Source: CAYVUB01 sp964454675 (GTDB taxonomy: Bacteria > Bacteroidota > Bacteroidia > Flavobacteriales > Flavobacteriaceae). From it: a DNA stretch of 41,329 nt. Below are positions 8,388 to 16,186 of this stretch, one piece after another. The notes beneath the pieces are model-generated. The model ran no database searches. It saw only the letters and a list, made by a program, of their open reading frames with translations, and had not been told where the DNA came from. The position numbers and the translations under genes are program-made. Location: NCBI GenBank assembly GCA_964454675.1, contig CAYVUB010000022.1:1-41329 (forward strand), given 5' to 3'. Numbering within the stretch: the first letter of the stretch is position 1; every line of letters begins with the position of its first letter.

Positions 8388-9467
8388 TTACTTAAGTTTT
8401 AAAAGCATTTCTGCGGCGGCAAACGGTGTTGTTTTGCCATCTTCAATAAGTTTAATCTGTTTTTTTAATTCGGATGTGACTTCCGGATTATCAAAAAACT
8501 CAGATTTTAAGCGGTCTTCAATGGTTTGCAATAGCCAGAATTTATTTTGTTCCTTGCGGTGTTGCTCAAAATAGCTTGAATCCTTCACGAGCTTTACATA
8601 ATCCTGAATCATTTTCCAGACATCGTCAACACCTTCTTTTTTTAAGGCGCTTGCAAGGGTAATTTTGGGTTGCCATCCGGAATCTTTTAACGGATACAAA
8701 TGCAAGGCTCTGTTAAATTCGGTTTTGGCAAGTTTTGCGGCTTTTACATTATCGCCATCGGCTTTATTGATAACTATGGCATCGGCCATTTCCATAATAC
8801 CTCTTTTTATACCTTGCAATTCGTCACCGGCACCGGCAAGTTTCAACAGTAAAAAGAAATCGACCATACTGTGAACAGCTGTTTCACTTTGACCCACACC
8901 AACGGTTTCTATAATAATAGTGTCGTAACCTGCCGCTTCACAAAGTATAATGGTTTCACGGGTTTTACGCGCTACGCCGCCGAGCGATGTTCCCGATGCC
9001 GATGGACGTATATACACATTCGGGTTTTTTACCAAATCTTCCATACGGGTTTTATCACCCAGGATAGAACCTTTGCTCAGCGTGCTGCTTGGGTCAACTG
9101 CCAGTACCGCTACTTTTTTACCTAAAGTTGCTATATAGCCGCCAAAGGCTTCAATAAACGTGCTTTTGCCAACACCCGGAACACCTGTAATGCCTATGCG
9201 CAGTGAATTATCGGCATACGGTAAGCACTGCCTGATGATAGTATTGGCTTTTTCCAGATGCTTGCTGTTGGTGCTTTCAACCAGTGTAATGGCACGGCTT
9301 AATGCGGTAATGTTACCCTTTAAAATGTCTTGCACCAAATCATCAGATGATGGCTGCAGCTGTCGTTTGTTTTTAAGAGCATCCACAGCAGCAATATTGG
9401 TAATTCCCGATTCGGAAATTCCATCCTTTTCCTGTAATGCAGACTGTTTTGGTTTTTTATGTTTCAA
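8388..9467 (-). CDS. meaB: Methylmalonyl-CoA mutase-associated GTPase MeaB
   Basis: 359-residue G3E-family P-loop GTPase. It shows Walker A in GITGVPGVGKSTF (near residue 95), AVDPSSTLSKGSILGDKTRM, the switch/Walker B region IIIETVGVGQSE and the guanine-specificity motif NKADGD. MeaB guards adenosylcobalamin-dependent methylmalonyl-CoA mutase, gating cofactor loading and release of damaged cobalamin. The mutase itself is not in this window; a PduO-type cobalamin adenosyltransferase, which makes the cofactor, lies 14 kb away at 23528-24103. The gene starts 27 bases after the DUF2911 stop, in the same direction. Confidence 0.95.
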   Translation of the reverse strand: MKHKKPKQSALQEKDGISESGITNIAAVDALKNKRQLQPSSDDLVQDILKGNITALSRAITLVESTNSKHLEKANTIIRQCLPYADNSLRIGITGVPGVGKSTFIEAFGGYIATLGKKVAVLAVDPSSTLSKGSILGDKTRMEDLVKNPNVYIRPSASGTSLGGVARKTRETIILCEAAGYDTIIIETVGVGQSETAVHSMVDFFLLLKLAGAGDELQGIKRGIMEMADAIVINKADGDNVKAAKLAKTEFNRALHLYPLKDSGWQPKITLASALKKEGVDDVWKMIQDYVKLVKDSSYFEQHRKEQNKFWLLQTIEDRLKSEFFDNPEVTSELKKQIKLIEDGKTTPFAAAEMLLKLK

Positions 9468-9494
9468 AACGACAGTTTTAAGGTTTCAATGCTA

Positions 9495-10061
9495 TCAAAG
9501 TCTAAGCACTTCCATAGGTACTTCTACTTTTGTTAAATCCCATGCCATGGTAAGTTTTAATCTGTCGGTAGTATTATCGAAGGCAATGGTAAACTGTTCA
9601 ACCACATCATCCAGGTGTTTTACAGGAACTTCAAATTCCATAATGTCATATTTAGGGTCGCGCATGGGTTTCATCTGCTCGTCAACGCCCCACGGATATT
9701 GCAAGGTGTTAAACATTACCTGCCATACAGAATCTTTGGGTACCGTCCATAAGGTGTAAGTGCCGGCAGGTAATTCCATACCGTCAACCATCAAACTTTT
9801 GTTGGTGGTAAATGTTGTGGCTTCGTTGGCACCGGTACGCCATACTTCATTAAAAGGCACCAAAGCACCAAATACTTCACGCCCTTTTTTTGACGGACGA
9901 TTGTAAAAAATTTCCAATTCCAAATCATTCAATTCAAACCTTACGGTATCTTTTGGGCTGGCACGAGGCGCAAAAATATTTTCAACAAAATAAGAATAGG
10001 CAAATAAACCCAAGGCAGTTATTGCCAGGACAATCATAAGACGCTTTAAAAACGTATTCAT
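9495..10061 (-). CDS. DUF2911 domain protein, membrane-anchored
   Basis: 188 residues with one N-terminal membrane segment (LMIVLAITALGLFAYSYFV) acting as anchor or uncleaved signal. The rest is a DUF2911 domain, recognised by VRFELNDLELEIFYNRPSKKGREVFG, VWRTGANEATTFTT and LPAGTYTLWTVP. The domain is common in Bacteroidota and has no established function; the body faces the periplasm. First gene of a minus-strand unit with meaB and a GT9 enzyme, and divergent from the sigma-factor operon. Confidence 0.88.
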   Translation of the reverse strand: MNTFLKRLMIVLAITALGLFAYSYFVENIFAPRASPKDTVRFELNDLELEIFYNRPSKKGREVFGALVPFNEVWRTGANEATTFTTNKSLMVDGMELPAGTYTLWTVPKDSVWQVMFNTLQYPWGVDEQMKPMRDPKYDIMEFEVPVKHLDDVVEQFTIAFDNTTDRLKLTMAWDLTKVEVPMEVLRL

Positions 10062-10237
10062 AGTTAGTAATTCAATGATTAAAAGTGACGATAAAGATAA
10101 TTTATTTTAAGTCCATAACGTAGTTTTACGGTAAGTTGATATTAATTTTTTCAAAAAAAACACCAAAACTTGCAACATCACAATTTTTTAATCGTCTTTA
10201 TGGCGAACTTAACTAATAACCAAGAGTAAACTAAAGC

Positions 10238-10789
10238 ATGTTTCAAATTGATATCATTGAAAAATGCAGGCAAAACAACCGTTTGGCTCAAATGCAATTA
10301 TACCGTCAGTATTGTGATAGTATGTATGTTGTAGCTATGCGATTTGTAAAAGATGCCGCTGAAGCAGAAGATGTAGTGCAGGAATCTTTTATAAGAGCGT
10401 TTGGTAAACTTCATCAGTTTAATGGCGAAGTAACTTTTGGGGCATGGTTAAAACGTATCGTTATTAATAAGAGTCTTGACGTACTTAAATCAAAAAAGCA
10501 GTTAATGCTGCCATTGAATGAGGTGCACCTTAAGGTCGTTGATGAGGCTAATAATAACGAATGGTTGGCAGATGATACGATAAGTTTAAATACCGTTAAA
10601 GGATGTATTGAAAAGCTTCCCGACACTTATAGGTATGTTGTGATGCTGTATTTAATTGAAGGCTATGACCATCAGGAAATAGCAGAAATTTTAAACATAA
10701 GCGAAATTGCATCACGCACGCAGCTGTCAAGAGGAAAACAGAAATTACAAGAATTGTTAAAACCTGTAAATTATGGCACAAGACATTAG
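10238..10789 (+). CDS. ECF-type RNA polymerase sigma factor
   Basis: 183-residue sigma-70 family protein with only regions 2 and 4, the ECF layout. Region 2 includes DAAEAEDVVQESFIRAFGKL and TFGAWLKRIVINKSLD; region 4 is LPDTYRYVVMLYLIEGYDHQEIAEILNISEIASRTQLSRGKQKL, carrying the -35 helix-turn-helix. It directs RNA polymerase to a stress or envelope regulon when released from its anti-sigma partner. The downstream gene overlaps it by 17 bases and encodes a one-pass membrane protein, the classic sigma/anti-sigma arrangement. Confidence 0.93.
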   Translation: MFQIDIIEKCRQNNRLAQMQLYRQYCDSMYVVAMRFVKDAAEAEDVVQESFIRAFGKLHQFNGEVTFGAWLKRIVINKSLDVLKSKKQLMLPLNEVHLKVVDEANNNEWLADDTISLNTVKGCIEKLPDTYRYVVMLYLIEGYDHQEIAEILNISEIASRTQLSRGKQKLQELLKPVNYGTRH

Positions 10790-11339
10790 AAAATTGTTTG
10801 AAGACGACCAAAAAGCATCCAAACAAAAAATGCCTCAAGGTCATGAAGACCGCTTTTTTGAAAAGTTAGAAGCGGAATTCCCAGTAAAAAAGCACCAGAA
10901 TCGCTTCATTATTTATAAGATAGCGGCAAGTTTGGTAGTGCTTTTTGGTTTGAGTTTTGGAGCGTATCAGTTTTTTGAATCGCCTATTGATGTTGTAGAA
11001 CCAAAACAAGAGGTTGTGACTTTAAAATCCTTAGGTGATATATCGCCCGATTTGAAAAAAGTTGAAGATTATTATATAGCCAATATCAATCTTGAATTGT
11101 CAAAAGTGAAACTGACTAAAGACAACAAAGAAGTTTTTGATGGTTATATCGCGCAACTGGAAGAACTCAATAAGGAGTACAAACGTTTAACGTTTGAATT
11201 AACCGAAAACGGACCTAACGAGCTTACCGTAAGTGCGCTTATCGATAACTTAAAATGGCGTTTAAACTTATTGTATCGATTGAAAGAACAATTAAATCAA
11301 TTGAACATTTCTGAAGAAACGCTTCAGAATGACATCTAA
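10773..11339 (+). CDS. Probable membrane anti-sigma factor
   Basis: 188 residues: a charged cytosolic N-terminus (about 45 residues), one membrane segment (FIIYKIAASLVVLFGLSFGAYQFF) and a periplasmic helical tail rich in Leu, Glu and Lys. I cannot see a zinc-finger HxxxCxxC anti-sigma motif, so the assignment rests mainly on topology and on the 17-base overlap with the ECF sigma gene. The periplasmic segment is a natural sensor for an envelope signal. The secreted product of the next gene, 12 bases downstream, may be that signal or its target. Confidence 0.7.
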   Translation: MAQDIRKLFEDDQKASKQKMPQGHEDRFFEKLEAEFPVKKHQNRFIIYKIAASLVVLFGLSFGAYQFFESPIDVVEPKQEVVTLKSLGDISPDLKKVEDYYIANINLELSKVKLTKDNKEVFDGYIAQLEELNKEYKRLTFELTENGPNELTVSALIDNLKWRLNLLYRLKEQLNQLNISEETLQNDI

Positions 11340-11351
11340 AAAAACAATAAA

Positions 11352-12758
11352 ATGAAAACTATAAAATTACTGATGTTTTTACTCATGACCTCACTGAGTG
11401 TCACAGCGCAAAAGCTCAATAAACTATCAAAATCTGTTAATGTGACTGGTGATGTAACCATCAATTTGAATACCAGTCATACCAATATTGAAGTAGATAC
11501 CTGGAACAAAAATGTGGTTGAAATTGAAGCCTATATTGATGGCGAAAAAGTATCAAAAGAAGACTTGCAAAAGGTTTTAGAAGGATGGAATGTAAGCGTA
11601 AGCGGTTCAGGAAACGAAGTAACCATTGAATCAAAAGGTTCGCAAAATTCCTGGGCGTATGGTTATGATTTGTCAGGTTTGAAAGCCTTGAAAGAATTGC
11701 AATTTAGTCTGGCAGATTTACCGGAAATGCCAGCAATTCCTACGATACCGGCAATGCCGGAACTTCCTGAGATGCCAACAATGCCCGCTATGCCGGAACT
11801 TCCTGAATTGCCTCAAGGTATTGGAGTAGTCAATTTTGACTATGAAGCTTATAAAAAAGACGGTGAAGCCTATTTGGAAAAATGGAGCAAAGAGTACGAG
11901 ACCAAGTATGGTAAAGAGTACAAAGAAAAAATGAAAGCTTGGGGTAAAGATTTTGGTGAAAAGTGGGAGAAAGAATATGAGCCTAAAATGGAAGCCTGGG
12001 GCGAAAAATTCGGAAAAGAAATGGAAGAACGCGCTAAAGCAATGGAAGAAAGAGGCGAAGCTATGAAGGAACGAGGCAAAGCTTTGGAAGATCGTAAAAA
12101 ATCTTTAGCAGATCGTCAAAAAGCCTTAGCCGAAAGAGAAGAAAGTTTAGCAAAGTCTTTGGAAAGTAAAATCAATACCAAAGTCAAAAAAACAATCAAG
12201 ATAAAAATGCCTAAAAAGGCAAAATTGCAGATGAATGTGCGGCACGGCGAACTCAAGTTTGCCTCGGTCATTACCAATGCCAAAGGCGCAATTTCGCACG
12301 GTACTTTAACAGCTAACGACATTGATGGAAGCCGGACTTCCATCAATGTTTCTTATTCACCGGTGTTGATTGACAACTGGAATTCAGGTGAATTGAAGCT
12401 CAATTATGTGGAAAATGCGATGATTCATAAAGTGAACCGTATGGTGCTGGGTGCCACATCGTCCAATGTGACCATTAATAATTTATCGGGCAATGCAGTG
12501 ATTGATGGTAGCTTTGGTGCGTTGCAAATCGCGAATATTTTGGATACGTTCAATAATCTCAATGTGATATTGGAAAACAGCGAAGCGATTTTAGTATTGC
12601 CAAAAACCAACTATAATTTGCAGTACAAAGGCAATCGCTCAAAATTTAAACATCCGAAAAACAAAAACAATACAACGTCTTCATTTTCTACAGGCGATAT
12701 GAACAGTGGTAAAACCATTGTGGTCAATGCGAAGTTTAGCGAAGTCAAATTCCTGTGA
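11352..12758 (+). CDS. Secreted DUF4097-like beta-helix protein with Pro-Met-rich and coiled-coil insert
   Basis: 468 residues. A signal peptide (ending TSLSVTAQ) is followed by a beta-strand segment (DVTINLNTSHTNIEVDTW) like DUF4097 adhesin-type folds. Next come a Pro/Met-rich tract of MPELPEMP-type units (about residues 125-156) and a highly charged helix with KEYxxKM, AWG and MEERGKA repeats (about 178-275), then a second beta-rich part (from KMPKKAKLQMNVRHGELKFA) that resumes the DUF4097-like pattern. The insert looks like a stalk between two halves of a surface domain. Third gene of the sigma/anti-sigma unit, probably its envelope output or sensor. Function unknown. A hairpin overlaps its stop codon. 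Confidence 0.75.
   Translation: MKTIKLLMFLLMTSLSVTAQKLNKLSKSVNVTGDVTINLNTSHTNIEVDTWNKNVVEIEAYIDGEKVSKEDLQKVLEGWNVSVSGSGNEVTIESKGSQNSWAYGYDLSGLKALKELQFSLADLPEMPAIPTIPAMPELPEMPTMPAMPELPELPQGIGVVNFDYEAYKKDGEAYLEKWSKEYETKYGKEYKEKMKAWGKDFGEKWEKEYEPKMEAWGEKFGKEMEERAKAMEERGEAMKERGKALEDRKKSLADRQKALAEREESLAKSLESKINTKVKKTIKIKMPKKAKLQMNVRHGELKFASVITNAKGAISHGTLTANDIDGSRTSINVSYSPVLIDNWNSGELKLNYVENAMIHKVNRMVLGATSSNVTINNLSGNAVIDGSFGALQIANILDTFNNLNVILENSEAILVLPKTNYNLQYKGNRSKFKHPKNKNNTTSSFSTGDMNSGKTIVVNAKFSEVKFL
11754..11806 (+). repeat. 36-base-period in-frame repeat in the Pro-Met tract
   Basis: A 17-base unit, atgccggaacttcctga, occurs at 11754-11770 and again at 11790-11806, exactly 12 codons apart. It encodes MPELPE and MPELPE. 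The tract probably grew by internal duplication. Confidence 0.8.
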
Positions 12759-12768
12759 AGACAGGAAT
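12749..12768 (+). terminator. Perfect hairpin overlapping the stop codon
   Basis: ATTCCTGT (12749-12756), GAAG loop, ACAGGAAT (12761-12768). The TGA stop (12756-12758) lies at the junction of stem and loop. No T run follows, so it is more likely an mRNA 3'-end stabiliser or part of a weak terminator than a classical one. Confidence 0.4.
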
Positions 12769-12894
12769 CTCGGACTTCAAATGCCTAATTTATGTTAAAA
12801 TGGTTCAAGTCTAAAGTTTATTTTAAAATTAAAACAAGAAACCTTTAGGTTCAGCAAAGCTAATCTCGGTATTGGATTAAATCAGCAATGATTT

Positions 12895-13599
12895 TCATTC
12901 TCTGTAAAAGAACTCTCTTACAACATAACTGTCAAGAGTCAAGTTGTTGTTCAAATAAGCATATTCAATATGATTCCTATGTTTATCTTGCTTAATGACA
13001 ATTAAATTCAATGTTGAATGTTCCACTTTTCCGTTTAGGTATGTTTCTATATACCTTACTCCCGAATTGTCAAAATCAGATATGTATTTGGTGTGTTCTA
13101 TAAGTGTTTGAGTGCTATCTTCATTTATTTTATAATAAAAATTTTCACTTATATAATCTCTAAATTCTTTGTTAAGTGTTGTATTAAATTTTGAAAGCAG
13201 AGTTGAAGATTCATTAATATAAATAAAGTTTAATTGGTCTATCCAATGGTATTTTCCCATACTCAATATATTTTCTTTATTATCATATAAATACCTTTTA
13301 CGTTGATTTCCTTCTCCTTCAAAAAGATATTTGAATTCGTGGATTTTATCTTTTGAATAGCTTTTTATGTTTCCCTTTTTTATATTATTGTTTTCATCAA
13401 AAAAACGCTCATCTGTAGCTATTAGTTTAGAGCTGTCTATTTTCCATTGATTATCAGCTATTTTTTCTAAGTTTTTGTATGTTTTGGTAATGGTTTTTTC
13501 TATGTTCCCTTTAAAACCATATTCTTTAGCATCATTGTGTTGCGGATAAATTAAATTGGAAATAAAAAGTAAAAAAATTAATACAATAGTTGCTCTCAT
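12895..13599 (-). CDS. Secreted hypothetical protein
   Basis: 234 residues with an N-terminal signal peptide (MRATIVLIFLLFISNLIYPQ). The mature part is rich in Asn, Lys and Tyr and has strand-turn patterns (FDENNNIKKGNIKSYSKDKIHEFKY) reminiscent of the loose YD/MORN-like repeats of Bacteroidota secreted proteins, but I do not recognise a named domain. Base composition is clearly more AT-rich than the neighbouring transglutaminase gene. Convergent with the DUF4097-like gene; upstream of it lies only 66 bases to the next minus-strand gene. Function unknown. Confidence 0.65.
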   Translation of the reverse strand: MRATIVLIFLLFISNLIYPQHNDAKEYGFKGNIEKTITKTYKNLEKIADNQWKIDSSKLIATDERFFDENNNIKKGNIKSYSKDKIHEFKYLFEGEGNQRKRYLYDNKENILSMGKYHWIDQLNFIYINESSTLLSKFNTTLNKEFRDYISENFYYKINEDSTQTLIEHTKYISDFDNSGVRYIETYLNGKVEHSTLNLIVIKQDKHRNHIEYAYLNNNLTLDSYVVREFFYRE

Positions 13600-13665
13600 T
13601 TAATTCGGGAATAGCTTGTTTATATACTAAATTACAAATATTTATGACAAAAGCAAATAGGAATT

Positions 13666-14697
13666 TCAACCCTTCACCCTAACCGTATGCGTCGCAATCA
13701 AATCCAAGCCAATATAAAGATGCACATCATAAAAGCCCGTGCGTTCAAAAGCATATTCAATAGTCAGGGTATTATTGGTTATGGTGATGATTTTTGGGTG
13801 TATTTTTTTACTATCGTTACCATTATCAACCAAAAGCGTCACATCTTTAGTTGCCACAGTTTTAAGAAGCTGGCATTTGAAGGTCACGGTTTCGTTTTTC
13901 TTTAGCTCATTGTGCATTTTTGTTGGTTCATAGTAAGCACTAAGATTGGTGTAGGTTTTACCGTAAATAATAGGCGCATCTAAAAAATCTTTAAAAGTAG
14001 GTGGATTACTATCCAACAAAAACCAGGTTGAATCCACAGGATAATGGTTGACGGCAAAGAGTTTCGGGTCTGCCAAAAAGAAGCCGTCATTATAGTTAAA
14101 CTCAAAAAAGTTAGAAGCGTTTGGTATGCCGCTTGCCCAGGTTGGGTCGCACAAATACCATTTTCCGTTGAGTTCAACCGCGTTCCAAGAGTGATTGGGT
14201 ACATTGAGCCGGTCAACAGGTGTCGTACTTGTTTTGCCGTAGCCATTTACAATTTCGCAATTGATATTTGCCAGTTTTGAAAGCTCTTTTACCAAATAGG
14301 CATAACCTGTGCAAATGGTTCTTTTGTCTTCCAGTAATGTTTTAAAAGATAGTTTTCTAAAACGCTCATTCCAGTTTTTAAGTTTGATGCTGTCGTTTTT
14401 AAACCGGTGCCGTTTTCGCATGTTTTTTTCATACAGGCGGTAATCATTGGCGATATTGTTACAAACCCATTTGTAAATGGCTCTGAAACGTTCGGCATCT
14501 GTGGTAAGCTGTGAAGTAAGTTTGTGCGCCAATCCGGGCAAATTATCAAGACCTTCATTTTTGCATTCCAAAGCAATGTTGTCTGCTCTTTGAAAATTGA
14601 TATGTTCAAAATCAGATTTTTGTGCAAAACATTGGAATGCAAGTATGAAGAAACCTATATATAGCAATGTTTGTGTTGAAACGAAGCTATGAGGCAT
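13666..14697 (-). CDS. Secreted transglutaminase-like cysteine protein
   Basis: 343 residues with a signal peptide (ending LAFQCFAQ). The central domain is transglutaminase-like: Cys in RTICTGYAYLV, His in VPNHSWNAVEL and Asp in YLCDPTWASG form the triad. Helical WVCNNIANDYRLY precedes it and a beta-rich C-terminal domain follows. Bacterial members act mostly as proteases or amidases of the envelope, so crosslinking is not implied. Its ATG shares one base with the stop of the upstream gene (TAATG), so it is translationally coupled to the carboxypeptidase-regulatory-domain protein. Confidence 0.85.
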   Translation of the reverse strand: MPHSFVSTQTLLYIGFFILAFQCFAQKSDFEHINFQRADNIALECKNEGLDNLPGLAHKLTSQLTTDAERFRAIYKWVCNNIANDYRLYEKNMRKRHRFKNDSIKLKNWNERFRKLSFKTLLEDKRTICTGYAYLVKELSKLANINCEIVNGYGKTSTTPVDRLNVPNHSWNAVELNGKWYLCDPTWASGIPNASNFFEFNYNDGFFLADPKLFAVNHYPVDSTWFLLDSNPPTFKDFLDAPIIYGKTYTNLSAYYEPTKMHNELKKNETVTFKCQLLKTVATKDVTLLVDNGNDSKKIHPKIITITNNTLTIEYAFERTGFYDVHLYIGLDLIATHTVRVKG

Positions 14698-15083
14698 TAC
14701 TTTGACCGCTTGGATTTATAGGGTTTGTCGGCATTTAAGGCACCCATAAATTCGAGCAGATCTTCGGTTAAAACCAGTCTTAAAAAGGTTGTGTCATCTT
14801 TAATTTTTATCTCTAAAGTTTCATAGCCCAAATGGCTTATCAGTAAGATGTCGCCTGTTTTTAAGGTTGTCGGAAATGTAAATTCTCCTTTGTCGTTGGT
14901 TGCAACTCCTGTTTTAGTGCCTTTTAAAACAATACTGGTGCTTTCTAAAGGTCCTTTTTCATCGCTGATGGTACCTTTAACGGTTCTTTCAGATTGCGCA
15001 TAAGTGGTATTAAAAGCCAGCGACGCAATCATAAAGGCTATAAATAAGCCTGATTTTTTGATAAGTGTAAATGGTGTGTTCAT
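14697..15083 (-). CDS. Secreted carboxypeptidase-regulatory-like (CarbopepD_reg) domain protein
   Basis: 128 residues. A signal peptide (IASLAFNTTYAQ) precedes one beta-sandwich domain: VKGTISDEKGPLESTSIVLKG, TGVATNDKGEFTFP and ILLISHLGYETLEIKI are the usual strands of the domain found at the N-termini of SusC/TonB-dependent receptors. Here it stands alone, with no TonB plug or barrel, so it may be a free-standing surface or periplasmic binding module. Coupled by a one-base overlap to the transglutaminase gene. Confidence 0.85.
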   Translation of the reverse strand: MNTPFTLIKKSGLFIAFMIASLAFNTTYAQSERTVKGTISDEKGPLESTSIVLKGTKTGVATNDKGEFTFPTTLKTGDILLISHLGYETLEIKIKDDTTFLRLVLTEDLLEFMGALNADKPYKSKRSK

Positions 15084-15273
15084 AATTATAATATTTTGTT
15101 TTTATCAAATCTACAATCAAAAAAAGCATCCATAAAGCTGCAATGAGTAAACAGACGCTTTGGATGAGTGAATATAGGTTATTTTGAAGAAAATAGCAAT
15201 TTTATTATATGGGATAGCTTTGCTCAACCTAAAGATTACTGCTGTAAATCCCAAATCTTTCGGTAAATGATTT

Positions 15274-15699
15274 CTATTTTGGTGCTTGTCCTATATCCAG
15301 ACGGGTGAATTTTCCTTCTTCATTTTGATGGAATTTGAAATAGACCCTAAACGTTCCCCATTGTCCGGCATAAAAATCCCCGTAAATATCTTTTCCGTTG
15401 TTTTCAACTTTGTCAATGCTTAAAAACTTTTCATTTTTACTGAAAGCATTTTCAAAAAACGATTTAAAATCAAGAGTTCTGCCATCATCGGTAAAAACCG
15501 CAGTGTCTGTAAAGTATGAAAACCATCGTTTTTTATCGCCGTTTTGCAAAGCATCAACAGCATTTTTTACCGCTTGGTTTGTAAGAAGTGATGTATCCAT
15601 AGTGTTTTTAATTTCGGTTGTCTGCGTTTTGTTTGATTGCCCGAAAGCGGAACAATTAAAGAAAACGATACATACCAATATGTGTAGTTTAAGTATCAA
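15274..15699 (-). CDS. SnoaL/NTF2-like secreted protein
   Basis: I place the start at a TTG (15699-15697), giving 141 residues. It produces a plausible signal peptide (ILKLHILVCIVFFNCSAFGQ) and overlaps the TGA stop of the upstream DoxX gene as TTGA; the longer frame to 15852 would run through most of that gene. The mature part (ALQNGDKKRWFSYFTDTAVFTDDG, DGRTLDFKSFFENAF, RVYFKFHQNEEGKFTRLDIGQ) matches the cone-shaped NTF2/SnoaL fold, used by ketosteroid isomerase-like enzymes and ligand-binding proteins. Likely last gene of the SDR/DoxX group. Reaction unknown. Confidence 0.75.
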   Translation of the reverse strand: MILKLHILVCIVFFNCSAFGQSNKTQTTEIKNTMDTSLLTNQAVKNAVDALQNGDKKRWFSYFTDTAVFTDDGRTLDFKSFFENAFSKNEKFLSIDKVENNGKDIYGDFYAGQWGTFRVYFKFHQNEEGKFTRLDIGQAPK

Positions 15700-16052
15700 A
15701 ATGATGTATTCTTTAAAGGATGCTGTAAATAAATAATGACCAAATTCAATAATAAAAACGGAATTTCTATGGCTACTCCTTTCAAATCTTTGTTTAATAA
15801 CTGTAAACAAATAATCATCAGAATTCCTGCTGCCATAAGGAAATTTCCCCATACAAACGTTTTTGGGAACAGAATTAAAGCCGAAGCAATCAAAGTAACG
15901 AGTCCGTTTATCACAACAACATTTTTACTGAAATTCCATTTACCGAACATTTCCAGCATTTCGGGTTTTGCCATCAGCATATTCCAACCGTGTTTTGTTC
16001 CCATAAACACAGCAAAAAGAATCAGAATTGAATTGAGTATTTTTATAATCAT
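15696..16052 (-). CDS. DoxX-like small membrane protein
   Basis: 118 residues with four predicted membrane helices (IIKILNSILILFAVFMG, VVVINGLVTLIASALILF, FLMAAGILMIICLQLL, IEIPFLLLNLVIIYL), the layout of DoxX/DoxD-like proteins. These are often found with oxidoreductases in Bacteroidota; biochemical role is generally undefined. It sits between the SDR gene and the SnoaL-like gene on the same strand and is coupled to the latter by a TTGA overlap. Confidence 0.75.
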   Translation of the reverse strand: MIIKILNSILILFAVFMGTKHGWNMLMAKPEMLEMFGKWNFSKNVVVINGLVTLIASALILFPKTFVWGNFLMAAGILMIICLQLLNKDLKGVAIEIPFLLLNLVIIYLQHPLKNTSF

Positions 16053-16067
16053 AGCATTTGGTTAATT

Positions 16068-16172
16068 ACGAATTACGATTTTAAAAGTTTCTATTATGCA
16101 ATTTATAAATTATAACTCATAATTCATTAATTAATATTCATGATTCTTTATAACTCCAAAATCGTAATTCGT
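16068..16172. repeat. 15-base inverted repeat in the SDR-DoxX intergenic region
   Basis: ACGAATTACGATTTT at 16068-16082 and its exact complement AAAATCGTAATTCGT at 16158-16172, separated by 75 AT-rich bases that can pair further. It lies between two same-strand genes and could form a long hairpin in the message. It resembles the degenerate aattacgaat-type intergenic elements of this genome. Confidence 0.8.
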
Positions 16173-16186
16173 CAATCTAAAATCAA

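Noticed and set aside
15700..15852. Longer N-terminus for the SnoaL-like protein
   Set aside because: It would lie almost entirely within the DoxX coding region in another frame, and no signal peptide would be at the N-terminus.
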